Assembly: GCF_006494535.1 (NCBI RefSeq)
Contig: NZ_VHIQ01000007.1
Span: 124,001-188,000 of the forward strand
Origin: Paucihalobacter ruber
GTDB lineage: Bacteria; Bacteroidota; Bacteroidia; Flavobacteriales; Flavobacteriaceae
DNA length: 64,000 nt
Reading direction: 5' to 3'
A program made the position numbers and the translations under genes. The stretch's first letter is position 1. Every line of letters begins with the position of its first letter. The notes beneath the pieces were generated by a model, which worked only from the letters and a program-made list of their open reading frames with translations, made no database searches and had not been told where the DNA came from. Positions 44,384-53,583 of this stretch are shown here, piece after piece.

Positions 44384-45484
44384 ATGAGCATTAAAAGTGG
44401 CTCACTTTCATATTTGGCGCTTCAAAGATTTAAAAAAAATCTTTGGGGCGTTTTTAGTTTGGCTATTATTCTTGTTATTGGTTTTGTGGCCATATTCGCC
44501 TATGTTTTTGCTCCCGATAATTCTCAGTATGCCAATCAAATGCAATTGTCTTTGCATTCCATGCCACCGGGTTTTGAGACCACCTTACTATCGGTGCCAA
44601 ACAACAATACTAATCAACAACAATCAAAGTTGTCCAAATGGTTTTTTGGTAACAAAAATCCCGATACCCAAATACCAATTTCAGATTATCGTATAGAAAA
44701 TGACCAAATTATATATACTGAATTTACGCCGAACAGTTCAATTAAAGTAGAGAAGGAAATTCCGCTTGGGGTTTTTCAAGGGCAAGATATTTCTAAACAT
44801 ATTAAAGTAACCAAATTTGTTTTTGGCACCGATAAATATGGAAGAGATTTGTTAAGTCGCATAATGATAGGTGCCAGAATTTCTTTTTTTATTGGTTTTA
44901 TCGCCGTATTTATTTCTTTGGTGATTGGTATTTTTTTGGGTAGTATTGCCGGATTTTATGGTGGGAAAGTAGATGCATTGGTGATGTGGATTATTAATGT
45001 AACCTGGTCCATACCAACTTTACTTTTAGTCATAGCCATTACTTTAGCTTTGGGTAAGGGTTTTTGGCAAGTGTTTATAGCCGTTGGACTTACCATGTGG
45101 GTTGAAGTGGCAAGAGTGGTGCGCGGACAAATCATGAGCTTAAAGGAAATGCAATATGTTACCGCGGCAAGAGCTTTAGGTTATAATGATTTTAGAATCA
45201 TTACCAAACATATTTTGCCCAACATCATGGCACCGGTTATTGTTATTGCTGCTGCTAATTTTGCTGCTGCCATTTTAATAGAAAGCGGCTTAAGCTTCTT
45301 AGGGTTGGGAGCACAACCGCCAATGGCCAGTTGGGGTGCTATGATTAAAGATCATTACAATTATATTATTTTAGGAAAACCTTATCTGGCGCTCATTCCG
45401 GCTTTTTGTATTATGTTGCTAGTAATGAGTTTTATGTTGGTAGGTAATGCGCTTAGGGATGCGTTTGATGTAAAGGCTAGTTAG
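44384..45484 (+). CDS. Dipeptide/oligopeptide ABC transporter permease (DppC-like)
   Basis: A 366-residue permease of the OppBC family: a first helix at about 20-42, a periplasmic domain (about 50-155), then five helices, with the EAA-loop RALGYNDFRIITKHILPNIMAP. It would form half of the channel for a peptide or nickel importer. No ATPase, binding protein or second permease lies within the window, so partners must be elsewhere. It is 3 bp after the prc gene and converges with engB, whose stop overlaps its own by 8 bp (CTAGTTAG). Confidence 0.88.
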   Translation: MSIKSGSLSYLALQRFKKNLWGVFSLAIILVIGFVAIFAYVFAPDNSQYANQMQLSLHSMPPGFETTLLSVPNNNTNQQQSKLSKWFFGNKNPDTQIPISDYRIENDQIIYTEFTPNSSIKVEKEIPLGVFQGQDISKHIKVTKFVFGTDKYGRDLLSRIMIGARISFFIGFIAVFISLVIGIFLGSIAGFYGGKVDALVMWIINVTWSIPTLLLVIAITLALGKGFWQVFIAVGLTMWVEVARVVRGQIMSLKEMQYVTAARALGYNDFRIITKHILPNIMAPVIVIAAANFAAAILIESGLSFLGLGAQPPMASWGAMIKDHYNYIILGKPYLALIPAFCIMLLVMSFMLVGNALRDAFDVKAS

Positions 45485-46082
45485 TAAAGACTTTTTGATT
45501 CATCTTATCAATATATTCCAATAATTCTTCTCGTCCTGTGCCTGAGCTGGATGAGGTTACAAAATGTTTCGGAGCAGTTTCCCATGTTTCTAAAAGTGTT
45601 GTAATATAACTATTTACGTTACGCTCAATCGCTTTTGGTTTTAGCTTATCGGCTTTGGTAAACACTATTGAAAACGGAATGGCGTTTTCGCCCATCCATT
45701 GCATAAATTCTAAATCTATTTTTTGTGGCTCATGCCTGATATCAATTAACACAAATGCCCAGACCATCTGTTCTCGTCTTAAAAAGTAGTCGGTTATAAA
45801 TTGCTGAAACTTTTTCTTAGCAGTTTTTGAAACCTTGGCATATCCGTAACCGGGTAAATCAACCAGATGCCAGTTATTGTTGATAATAAAGTGGTTTATA
45901 AGTTGGGTTTTCCCTGGTCGGCCTGATGTTTTGGCCAGACTTTTTCTACCGGTAATCATGTTGATTAAAGACGACTTCCCTACATTACTCCGACCAATAA
46001 ACGCGTATTCGGGTATGGTGTTATTTGGACATTTCGAGACGTCTGAATTACTTACTACAAATTCAGCGGTTTTAATTTGCAT
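45477..46082 (-). CDS. engB: Ribosome-biogenesis GTPase EngB (YihA/YsxC)
   Basis: A 201-residue TRAFAC GTPase: G1 GRSNVGKSS, the G2/effector region with KTSGRPGKTQLINHF, G3 DLPGYG, G4 TKAD and G5 near TSSSSGTG. EngB helps mature the large ribosomal subunit. It is 9 bp downstream of an alpha/beta hydrolase gene on the same strand. The 3' end overlaps the convergent permease gene by 8 bp. Confidence 0.94.
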   Translation of the reverse strand: MQIKTAEFVVSNSDVSKCPNNTIPEYAFIGRSNVGKSSLINMITGRKSLAKTSGRPGKTQLINHFIINNNWHLVDLPGYGYAKVSKTAKKKFQQFITDYFLRREQMVWAFVLIDIRHEPQKIDLEFMQWMGENAIPFSIVFTKADKLKPKAIERNVNSYITTLLETWETAPKHFVTSSSSGTGREELLEYIDKMNQKVFTN

Positions 46083-46091
46083 GGATTTTGT

Positions 46092-46856
46092 TTAAAATTG
46101 ACGACTCTTTAGCCATGCATGCAGAATGTTGTTAAACTCATCTGGATGTTCCATCATGGCTGCATGACCGCACTTATCTATCCAGAACAAATCTGAGTCT
46201 GGCAATAAATCGTTAAATTCTTTAGCGACATCTGGTGGTGTAACAGTGTCATTTTTACCCCAAATAATACAAGTAGGTGTGGTCATCTTGGGTAAATCCT
46301 TAGACATATTGTGTCTAATGGCGCTTTTGGCAATGGCCAGTGTTTTTACCAGCTTATTGCGGTCGTTTACGGTTTCGTAAACTTCGTCTACTATTTCTTT
46401 GGTGGCTACTTCGGGATTGTAAAATACATCCTGGGCTTTCTTTTTAATTACCTCATAATCGCTTCGCTTGGTGTAACCACCGCCCATGGCACTTTCATAG
46501 AGACCAGAACTTCCTGTAATCACTAAAGCTTTCACTTTGTCGGGATACATTTTTGTGTGATATAAACCAATGTGGCCACCAAGAGAGTTGCCAAGTAATA
46601 TTACCTGATCAAACCCCTTAAATTCTATAAAATCTCGTAAGTAAGTAGCGAAACTTTTAACATTGGTTTTAAGAAGTGTCATTGTGTAAATTGGCAATTC
46701 AGGAATAACAACCTTGTAACCGTTTGAACTGAAGTATTTGGTAACTGAATTAAAATTACTGAGTCCACCCATCAATCCGTGAAGTACAATGATTGGTGTG
46801 CCTTCGCCAACCTCAATATATCTAAATTGCTTCTCCTTCTTAAGCGTGTGTGCCAT
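46092..46856 (-). CDS. Alpha/beta-fold hydrolase
   Basis: A 254-residue hydrolase of the epoxide-hydrolase/lipase-like group: oxyanion motif HGLMGGLSN, nucleophile elbow GNSLGG (Ser91), Asp in WGKNDTVTP and catalytic His in KCGHAAMMEHP. No signal peptide. The substrate cannot be deduced; the gene precedes engB by 9 bp in one transcript. Confidence 0.85.
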   Translation of the reverse strand: MAHTLKKEKQFRYIEVGEGTPIIVLHGLMGGLSNFNSVTKYFSSNGYKVVIPELPIYTMTLLKTNVKSFATYLRDFIEFKGFDQVILLGNSLGGHIGLYHTKMYPDKVKALVITGSSGLYESAMGGGYTKRSDYEVIKKKAQDVFYNPEVATKEIVDEVYETVNDRNKLVKTLAIAKSAIRHNMSKDLPKMTTPTCIIWGKNDTVTPPDVAKEFNDLLPDSDLFWIDKCGHAAMMEHPDEFNNILHAWLKSRQF

Positions 46857-46880
46857 ATATTAACCAATACGATTATTGAC

Positions 46881-46888
46881 AAATCTAC
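46881..46888 (-). promoter_or_regulatory. -7 box of the hydrolase-engB transcript
   Basis: On the minus strand TAGATTTG matches TAnnTTTG 24 bp before the start codon at 46856. No TTG lies at the ideal -33 distance. It falls within the 341-bp gap 46857-47197; apart from this box and the mraZ control region I see no further feature in that gap. Confidence 0.4.
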
Positions 46889-47116
46889 ATAATTTTTTTT
46901 GTTTAGTTTTTCAGAATAAACAAAACAATTCTCAAGATGCGCATTTCTTGTTTCTTTCAGAATAGATTATCTTATTAACACCTTAAAAATCCTTTATAGA
47001 GCGATTCTTGCATTACCAAATCATCAACTTATTAAATTGAATTTTAGAAGTCTTTTCATAGCCATAAAACCATATTTAAGATTAATGAAATGTCATTTAA
47101 TTGAAAACTTATGAAC

Positions 47117-47144
47117 AAAAGTGGTAAAAAGTGGTAAAAAGTGG
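47117..47144 (+). promoter_or_regulatory. MraZ operator: three GTGG direct repeats
   Basis: GTGGT-AAAAA-GTGGT-AAAAA-GTGGA occurs with exact 10-bp spacing at 47121, 47131 and 47141, one helical turn apart. MraZ proteins bind such short direct repeats upstream of their own gene (GTGG/TGGG repeats separated by 5 nt). The array ends 12 bp before the -7 box at 47157 and covers the -33 region, which fits autorepression of the cell-wall cluster. Confidence 0.8.
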
Positions 47145-47156
47145 ATTTTTTTTCAA

Positions 47157-47164
47157 TATATTTG
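47157..47164 (+). promoter_or_regulatory. -7 box of the mraZ promoter
   Basis: TATATTTG matches TAnnTTTG and lies 33 bp before the TTG start at 47198. No TTG is present at the usual -33 position; the operator repeats occupy that place. Confidence 0.55.
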
Positions 47165-47197
47165 GCTTGTCATCGTTGAAATACTAATCGGCCGAAC

Positions 47198-47668
47198 TTG
47201 AATAGTTTAATAGGTACATACGAATGTAAAGCAGATACCAAGGGCAGACTTATGTTACCCGCTGCTCTTAAAAAGCAATTAACTTCCTCATTGCAGGAAG
47301 GTTTTGTGCTTAAACGTGCTGTGTTTCAACCCTGTTTAGAGCTTTACCCAATGACCGAGTGGAATAGATTGATGGATAAGGTAAACAAGCTCAATCGCTT
47401 CAAAAAAAAGAACAATGATTTTATCAGGCTGTTTACTGCAGGTGTAAAAATTATTGAAGTTGATAACAATGGTCGACTTCTCATACCAAAAGATTTGCAA
47501 GGCTTTGCAGGTATCACCAAAGAGGTGGTCATGGCTTCTGCAGTGAACATTTTGGAAATTTGGGATAAAGACCGTTATGAAGATGCTATAACCAGTGCCA
47601 CTCAAGATTTTGCTGATTTGGCCGAAGAAGTAATGGGACAAGATGACGACAACGATGGACTATCATAA
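47198..47668 (+). CDS. mraZ: Division/cell-wall cluster transcriptional regulator MraZ
   Basis: A 156-residue AbrB/SpoVT-fold protein with the two MraZ repeats: GTYECKADTKGRLMLPAAL (about 6-24) and KIIEVDNNGRLLIPKDL (about 84-101), and an acidic C-terminal tail (GQDDDNDG). It binds DNA as a ring and regulates the dcw operon; the repeats at 47117-47144 fit as its operator. The start codon is TTG; no nearer ATG would keep the first repeat intact. It overlaps the next gene. Confidence 0.95.
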   Translation: MNSLIGTYECKADTKGRLMLPAALKKQLTSSLQEGFVLKRAVFQPCLELYPMTEWNRLMDKVNKLNRFKKKNNDFIRLFTAGVKIIEVDNNGRLLIPKDLQGFAGITKEVVMASAVNILEIWDKDRYEDAITSATQDFADLAEEVMGQDDDNDGLS

Positions 47669-48551
47669 AGCTGTACTACTTACAGAAACTGTAGATGGTT
47701 TAAACATTAAACCAAACGGTGTGTATGTAGATGTTACCTTCGGTGGTGGCAGCCACAGTCACGAAATATTGTCAAGATTGGGTCCCGATGGCAGGCTTTA
47801 TGCTTTCGATCAAGATCAGGATGCTCTTGAAAATGCCATCGACGATGATAGATTTCAGCTTATTCACCAAAACTTTAGGCATATAAAGCGGTTTTTAAGG
47901 TTTTATGGCGTTAAAAAAGTAGACGGCATTTTGGCCGATTTTGGCGTGTCGTCGCATCAATTTGATATAGCTGAGCGCGGTTTTTCAACACGCTTCGATG
48001 CCAAATTAGATATGCGCATGAATCAAAATGATCAACTAAGCGCCTATCAGGTTATTAACCAGTACGAGGAGCAACAAATAAGACAAGTACTTTGGCAATA
48101 TGGCGAGCTGCGTCAGGCTCCGGCCATGGCAAGAGACATTGTATCAGCCCGAAGTAATAGTCCAATTAATACCGGCAGCGAGTTAAAACAGGTATTAAAA
48201 CGCTTTTTAATTCCTAAAAAGGAAAACAAAATATTGGCGCAAATCTATCAGGCCATCCGAATAGAAGTGAATCAAGAAATTGAAGCTTTAAAGGAATTGC
48301 TTCTGCAAACCCCCGATTTGATTAACAAAGGCGGCAGACTAAGCATGATATCGTACCATTCTCTCGAAGACAGGCTGGTTAAACGATTTATAAGAAGTGG
48401 TATGTTCGAGGGCGAACCGGAAAAGGATATGTTTGGGAATTTTGAAGTGCCATTTAAAAAGGTTGGCAATTTCATCATCCCTTCGGCCGAAGAAATTGAA
48501 TCGAACAACAGAGCCAGAAGTGCAAAACTTAGAATTGCTGAACGCTTATGA
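47655..48551 (+). CDS. rsmH: 16S rRNA (cytosine-1402-N4)-methyltransferase
   Basis: A 298-residue class I methyltransferase: HKAVLLTETVDGL at the start, SAM motif DVTFGGGSHSHEIL, then DGILADFGVSSHQFDIAERGFS, NQYEEQQIRQVL and the C-terminal SYHSLEDRLVKRF. It methylates N4 of C1402 in 16S rRNA. The ATG at 47655 (start MDYHKAVL) matches the family best; an ATG at 47643 would add four residues. Either start overlaps the mraZ stop at 47668 in another frame. Confidence 0.94.
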   Translation: MDYHKAVLLTETVDGLNIKPNGVYVDVTFGGGSHSHEILSRLGPDGRLYAFDQDQDALENAIDDDRFQLIHQNFRHIKRFLRFYGVKKVDGILADFGVSSHQFDIAERGFSTRFDAKLDMRMNQNDQLSAYQVINQYEEQQIRQVLWQYGELRQAPAMARDIVSARSNSPINTGSELKQVLKRFLIPKKENKILAQIYQAIRIEVNQEIEALKELLLQTPDLINKGGRLSMISYHSLEDRLVKRFIRSGMFEGEPEKDMFGNFEVPFKKVGNFIIPSAEEIESNNRARSAKLRIAERL

Positions 48552-48868
48552 AAAAGAACATCTACAGCATCTTAAGAGGAACATTTTTGGTGAGTGATGA
48601 CGCTTTTAAAAACTGGCGTGCCATCATTTTTATTTCGGTTTTGGCCATTATCATGATTGCAAGCTCACATAGTGTGGATCAAAAAGTGTATGAAATTGCC
48701 AAAATAAACAATGAAATTAAAGAATTACGCTCGGCTTTTGTTGAAGAAAGATCAAAATTAATGCAGTTAAAAATGGAATCGCATGTGGTGAAGGTAATGG
48801 CCGAAAAAGATATTCATCCGTCTGTTAATCCACCTCAAAAAATTAAAGTTAAAAAGCAAGATAATTAA
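48548..48868 (+). CDS. ftsL: FtsL-like divisome protein
   Basis: A 106-residue bitopic protein with a helix at about 26-43 (IIFISVLAIIMIASS) and a coiled-coil-like periplasmic stretch (VYEIAKINNEIKELRSAFVEERSKLMQLKMES). FtsL forms the FtsQBL complex that activates septal synthesis. The position between rsmH (4-bp overlap) and the transpeptidase gene is the standard one. Recognition rests mainly on synteny, since FtsL sequences diverge. Confidence 0.8.
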   Translation: MKKNIYSILRGTFLVSDDAFKNWRAIIFISVLAIIMIASSHSVDQKVYEIAKINNEIKELRSAFVEERSKLMQLKMESHVVKVMAEKDIHPSVNPPQKIKVKKQDN

Positions 48869-50881
48869 GTGGCTGTAAAAGAAAAGCACATATTAAACAG
48901 GTTGTATTTTGTCTCGGGCATGTTCTTTGTCTTTGCCATCGCGGTATTGTTAAAGTTACTAAGCATTCAGTTTATTAATGGCGATACCTATCGCGATATG
49001 GCCGAAAAGCGCACTATAAAAAATGTGGTAATCCCCGCCAATCGCGGAAATGTTTATGCAACAGATGGCAGTTTATTAGCTACTTCAATCCCAAAATACG
49101 ACATTCGTTTTGATGCCTTAACGCCAACAAAAACCAGATTTGATGCACATGTTAAATCTTTGGCTGATTCTCTCGCTGCATTCACCGGAAAATCATCAGC
49201 CTACCATTTAAAAGAATTGCAAAAGGCGCGCATTAATAAAAATCGTTACTTTTTAATAGCACGTAATTTAAAGTACTCAGAATATCTGCGTATCAGCAAC
49301 TTTCCACTATTAAATTTAGGTGCATTTAAAGGCGGATTAATTGTAGAACAAACCACCAAGCGCGAGCATCCTATGGGTGCAATTGCCGAACGTAGTATTG
49401 GTTATGAGCGCGTTGACGATAAAGGTAATATCACCCGTGCCGGAATAGATGGTGCGTTTGGTGCAGAATATTTAAGAGGTGTAGACGGTAAGCGTTTAAA
49501 GGTTAAAATTGGTAATGGCCAGTGGAAACCACTAACCGATTATAATGAAGTTGAACCAAAAGATGGTTACGATGTCTATACCACTATAGATGTCAATATT
49601 CAGGATATAGCGCATCACGCCTTGCTAGAGCAATTGGAATACTACAAAGCAGACCACGGTTGCGTGGTGGTGATGGAAGTAGCCACAGGCGAGATCAAGG
49701 CCATTTCTAATTTAGGAAGAACTTCAAATGGTAATTATTACGAAAAATTAAACTATGCGGTTGGCGAAAGCCATGAACCCGGTTCTACCTTTAAATTAAT
49801 GGCACTTGTGGCAGCGCTTGAGCACAAAGTGGTTGACACTACCGATATAGTTGATACCAAAAACGGCATTTTATCCTTCTATGGTAAAAAGGTTAGAGAT
49901 AGCAAACATGGAGGTTATGGAAAAATTTCTATTGCCAAGGCTTTTGAAGTGTCTTCAAATACAGGTATCGTATCTGTTATTAATGAACACTATAAGAACG
50001 ATCCTCGAAAATTTGTGGAGCAATTGCAAAAAATGAATTTGCACAACACCTTGGATTTACCTTTAATTGGTGAAGGGAAACCTATTATTCCGCATCCCGA
50101 TGACAAAGAACGCTGGAGTGGTATTGCCCTGCAATGGATGGCTTACGGTTATGGCGTCTCTTTTACACCTTTACAAACGCTTACCTTTTACAATGCCATT
50201 GCCAATAACGGCGAAATGGTAAAACCCCAATTTTTAAAAGAGGTGCGTTATTTTGATCAGGTAATTCAACCGTATCAAAAAGAGGTCATCAATCCGCAAA
50301 TTTGTTCACCCGAAACTGTTGCAAAAGTCAAACAATTACTGACAAATGTGGTTGAGAAAAAGCACGGTACCGGCCATAAATTATATTCTCCAAATTTTTC
50401 TATGGCTGGTAAAACCGGTACTTGTCAAAAGAACTATTCAGATAAAGACAAGCTAAATTATATCTCGTCTTTCGCGGGTTTCTTTCCGGCCGAAAATCCT
50501 AAATATTCTTGTATTGTGGTTATCCACGAACCCGACAAGGAAGTTGGCTACTACGGTGCAGATGTGTCTGGTCCTGTATTCAAAAAAATAGCACAAAAAA
50601 TTTATACCGATACGCCTTTAATAGACGAGGTATACAATTTAGACTTTCAGGATTTACCGGTAGAAAAAGATTACAATAGGTTTTACAGCATAGCCAATAA
50701 CTACAAAACGGTAATGCCAGCTCTTGTAGGTTTGCCGGTTATGGATGCATTAACATTGCTTGAGAATATGGATGTCAAAGTTCAAATTGAACTGAAAGGC
50801 TCAGGTGTAGTAAAAAGTCAATCTGTTAATTCAGGAACTAAATTAAACAATCAGCAAACTGTGGTTTTGGAAGCTATATGA
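48869..50881 (+). CDS. ftsI: Septal penicillin-binding protein (FtsI/PBP3) with C-terminal PASTA domain
   Basis: A 670-residue class B PBP: N-terminal helix (about 10-30), dimerisation domain (about 50-240), transpeptidase domain with SxxK at 306-309 (STFK), SSN at 362-364 and KTGT at 515-518, and one PASTA domain (about 615-670, from VMPALVGLP). It crosslinks septal peptidoglycan with FtsW. The start codon is GTG, placed directly after the ftsL stop. Non-actinobacterial FtsI usually lacks PASTA, but Bacteroidota forms carry one. Confidence 0.94.
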   Translation: MAVKEKHILNRLYFVSGMFFVFAIAVLLKLLSIQFINGDTYRDMAEKRTIKNVVIPANRGNVYATDGSLLATSIPKYDIRFDALTPTKTRFDAHVKSLADSLAAFTGKSSAYHLKELQKARINKNRYFLIARNLKYSEYLRISNFPLLNLGAFKGGLIVEQTTKREHPMGAIAERSIGYERVDDKGNITRAGIDGAFGAEYLRGVDGKRLKVKIGNGQWKPLTDYNEVEPKDGYDVYTTIDVNIQDIAHHALLEQLEYYKADHGCVVVMEVATGEIKAISNLGRTSNGNYYEKLNYAVGESHEPGSTFKLMALVAALEHKVVDTTDIVDTKNGILSFYGKKVRDSKHGGYGKISIAKAFEVSSNTGIVSVINEHYKNDPRKFVEQLQKMNLHNTLDLPLIGEGKPIIPHPDDKERWSGIALQWMAYGYGVSFTPLQTLTFYNAIANNGEMVKPQFLKEVRYFDQVIQPYQKEVINPQICSPETVAKVKQLLTNVVEKKHGTGHKLYSPNFSMAGKTGTCQKNYSDKDKLNYISSFAGFFPAENPKYSCIVVIHEPDKEVGYYGADVSGPVFKKIAQKIYTDTPLIDEVYNLDFQDLPVEKDYNRFYSIANNYKTVMPALVGLPVMDALTLLENMDVKVQIELKGSGVVKSQSVNSGTKLNNQQTVVLEAI

Positions 50882-52341
50882 GTATTTTAAGAGACATATT
50901 ATATAAGGTTACCATCAACAAAGTAGTTGGCAGTACCGGGGTGTCTGTAAAAAATATTCAGTTTGATTCGAGAAAGGTTGCCGATAACGACGTTTTTGTG
51001 GCCATAAAAGGTACGCTTTCAGACGGGCATCAATATATCGATGTGGCATTAACCAATGGTGCAGTAGTTGTAGTTTGTGAAGTTTTGCCCAAAAAGCTAG
51101 CCGATCATATCACTTATGTTGAAGTGGAAGATACTTCGGCAGCCTTGGCTTTTATGGCAGCCAATTTTTATTACAATCCTTCAGAGAATATAAAACTTAT
51201 TGGCGTTACAGGAACCAACGGAAAAACCACGGTAACGTCGTTGTTATATCAATTGTTTAAAAAGGCCGGATTTAAAGTTGGCTTAATATCAACCGTTAAA
51301 ATTTTGGTTGATGACCAACTGTATCCTGCAACCCATACTACACCCGATTCGTTAACCATCAATTATTACTTAAATCTGATGTGTGAAGCAGGTGTCGAGT
51401 TCTGTTTTATGGAAGTCAGCTCTCACGGTATCCATCAAAACCGCACCAAAGGATTATTGTTTACAGGTGGCATTTTCACCAATTTAACGCATGATCATTT
51501 AGACTATCACAAAACCTTTGCTGCTTATCGCGACGTAAAGAAGGCATTTTTTGATCAATTACCCAAAACAGCCTTTGCGCTTACCAATGTAGACGATAAA
51601 AACGGTTTGTTGATGCTGCAAAATACGGCGGCTAAAAAATATACCTACGCCCTAAAAAGCTACGCCAACTATCGCGCCCAGATATTAGAAAATCAGTTTG
51701 AAGGCTTAATGCTGAAAATCAATGATAACGAGGTTTGGTCTAAATTAATTGGCGCTTTCAATGCTTATAATCTATTGGCTATTTACGCTACTGCCGATTT
51801 GTTAGGGATGGAAACCTTTGAAACACTTCGTTTGATAAGCGAACTGGAAAGCGTGAGCGGCAGGTTTCAGTATACCATTTCAGAGGAAAAAGTAACAGCT
51901 ATTGTTGACTATGCCCATACACCCGATGCACTTAAAAATGTACTGGAAACCATTAACAGCATTCGCACTAATAATGAAACTTTAATCACAGTTGTTGGTT
52001 GTGGTGGCGACAGAGATAAAACCAAACGCCCCGAAATGGGCAAAATAGCCGCATACTTGAGCAATCAGGTAATTTTTACCAGTGATAATCCAAGAACCGA
52101 AAACCCGGATCAAATTATTAAAGACATAGAAGCAGGTGTAGAACCACAACATTATAAAAAGGTGTTGTCCATTTTAGACCGTAAACAAGCCATTAAAGCG
52201 GCTTGCCAAATGTGCAAACCGGGAGATATTATTCTGGTTGCCGGTAAAGGTCATGAAACCTATCAAGAAATTAGCGGCGAACGTTTTGATTTTGATGATT
52301 TTAAAATTGTAAAAGAATTTTTAAAAGCCTTACAAAAGTAG
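50878..52341 (+). CDS. murE: UDP-MurNAc-tripeptide synthetase MurE (meso-diaminopimelate type)
   Basis: A 487-residue Mur ligase: N-terminal UDP-MurNAc domain (FDSRKV, AIKGTLSDGH), ATP loop GVTGTNGKTT (109-118), central SHGIHQNRTKG, and the DNPR motif (403-406) that binds the meso-diaminopimelate side chain. It adds the third residue of the stem peptide. The start overlaps the ftsI stop by 4 bp (ATGA). Confidence 0.95.
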   Translation: MSILRDILYKVTINKVVGSTGVSVKNIQFDSRKVADNDVFVAIKGTLSDGHQYIDVALTNGAVVVVCEVLPKKLADHITYVEVEDTSAALAFMAANFYYNPSENIKLIGVTGTNGKTTVTSLLYQLFKKAGFKVGLISTVKILVDDQLYPATHTTPDSLTINYYLNLMCEAGVEFCFMEVSSHGIHQNRTKGLLFTGGIFTNLTHDHLDYHKTFAAYRDVKKAFFDQLPKTAFALTNVDDKNGLLMLQNTAAKKYTYALKSYANYRAQILENQFEGLMLKINDNEVWSKLIGAFNAYNLLAIYATADLLGMETFETLRLISELESVSGRFQYTISEEKVTAIVDYAHTPDALKNVLETINSIRTNNETLITVVGCGGDRDKTKRPEMGKIAAYLSNQVIFTSDNPRTENPDQIIKDIEAGVEPQHYKKVLSILDRKQAIKAACQMCKPGDIILVAGKGHETYQEISGERFDFDDFKIVKEFLKALQK

Positions 52342-53583
52342 ATGCTATACTATTTATTTGAATACATACAACAACACTACGACGTTCCCGGAGCGGCACT
52401 TTTTGGTTTTATAACCTTTAGAGCGGCGGCGGCTATTATTACGTCATTACTCATCTCCATTATCTTCGGAAAACGCATCATTACTTATTTACAAAGAAAG
52501 CAAGTTGGTGAAACCATCAGAGATTTGGGTTTGGAAGGTCAGTCTGAAAAAGCCGGTACACCAACCATGGGCGGCCTCATCATTATCATGGCTACACTAG
52601 TGCCTGTATTGTTGTTTGCAAAATTGGCCAATATCTACATTATTTTATTAATTGTAACTACCTTATGGATGGGTGTAATCGGGTTTATTGACGATTACAT
52701 TAAAAAATTTAAAAAGAATAAAGAAGGTCTTAAAGGAAGATTTAAAGTCATTGGTCAGGTTGGATTGGGTATTATCGTTGGAGCAGCTTTGTATTTTAGT
52801 CCTGATGTCACCATCAAGGAAAAAGTGCCAGTTGAAGTTCAGCGCGAACTTAGAGCTGAAAATCCAAATATTTCACCATCCAAATTATTTGAAGAAGCAC
52901 ATCGCTCGACCAAAACCACCATTCCGTTTGTAAAACAAAATGAGTTTGATTACGCCACTTTAATTACATGGATTCATCCGTCGTTGGCTAATTATGCCTG
53001 GTTGTTATTTATTCCCATTGTAATTTTTATCATAACAGCGGTATCAAACGGTGCCAACCTTACCGATGGTATCGACGGTTTGGCAGCCGGTTCTTCGGCC
53101 ATCATTGTTTTAACCCTTGGCATTTTTGCGTGGGTTTCGGGTAATATTGTTTTTGCCGATTATCTCAATATTATGTACATACCTAATGTTGAAGAAATTA
53201 CTATTTATATCACCGCTTTTGTGGGAGCGCTCATCGGGTTTCTGTGGTACAACACTTATCCGGCTCAAGTATTTATGGGTGATACCGGTAGCTTAACCAT
53301 AGGTGGTATCATAGCGGTTATTGCCATTGCAGTTAGAAAAGAATGGCTCATCCCCATTTTATGCGGCATTTTTCTGGCCGAAAATCTATCGGTGGTCATG
53401 CAGGTGAGTTATTTCAAATACACCAGGAAAAAATTTGGTGAAGGCAAGCGCATTTTCAAAATGGCGCCTTTGCATCACCACTATCAAAAATTAGGATATC
53501 ACGAAAGCAAAATAGTAACACGGTTTTGGATTATTGGCATTTTACTGGCTATTATTTCGGTAGTAACGCTTAAGATAAGATAA
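52342..53583 (+). CDS. mraY: Phospho-MurNAc-pentapeptide-transferase MraY
   Basis: A 413-residue polytopic membrane enzyme with ten or more helices. The catalytic aspartates are in [11 protein letters not shown] and [11 protein letters not shown], and the C terminus has [19 protein letters not shown]. It makes lipid I from UDP-MurNAc-pentapeptide and undecaprenyl phosphate. It is longer than the E. coli protein (360) because of a cytoplasmic segment at about 160-205 that is usual in Bacteroidota. Start abuts the murE stop. Confidence 0.95.
   Translation: MLYYLFEYIQQHYDVPGAALFGFITFRAAAAIITSLLISIIFGKRIITYLQRKQVGETIRDLGLEGQSEKAGTPTMGGLIIIMATLVPVLLFAKLANIYIILLIVTTLWMGVIGFIDDYIKKFKKNKEGLKGRFKVIGQVGLGIIVGAALYFSPDVTIKEKVPVEVQRELRAENPNISPSKLFEEAHRSTKTTIPFVKQNEFDYATLITWIHPSLANYAWLLFIPIVIFIITAVSNGANLTDGIDGLAAGSSAIIVLTLGIFAWVSGNIVFADYLNIMYIPNVEEITIYITAFVGALIGFLWYNTYPAQVFMGDTGSLTIGGIIAVIAIAVRKEWLIPILCGIFLAENLSVVMQVSYFKYTRKKFGEGKRIFKMAPLHHHYQKLGYHESKIVTRFWIIGILLAIISVVTLKIR

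Noticed and set aside
47117-47144. Short direct repeats as the start of a CRISPR-like array
   Set aside because: Units are 10 bp, only three, and positioned before mraZ, which fits the MraZ operator.
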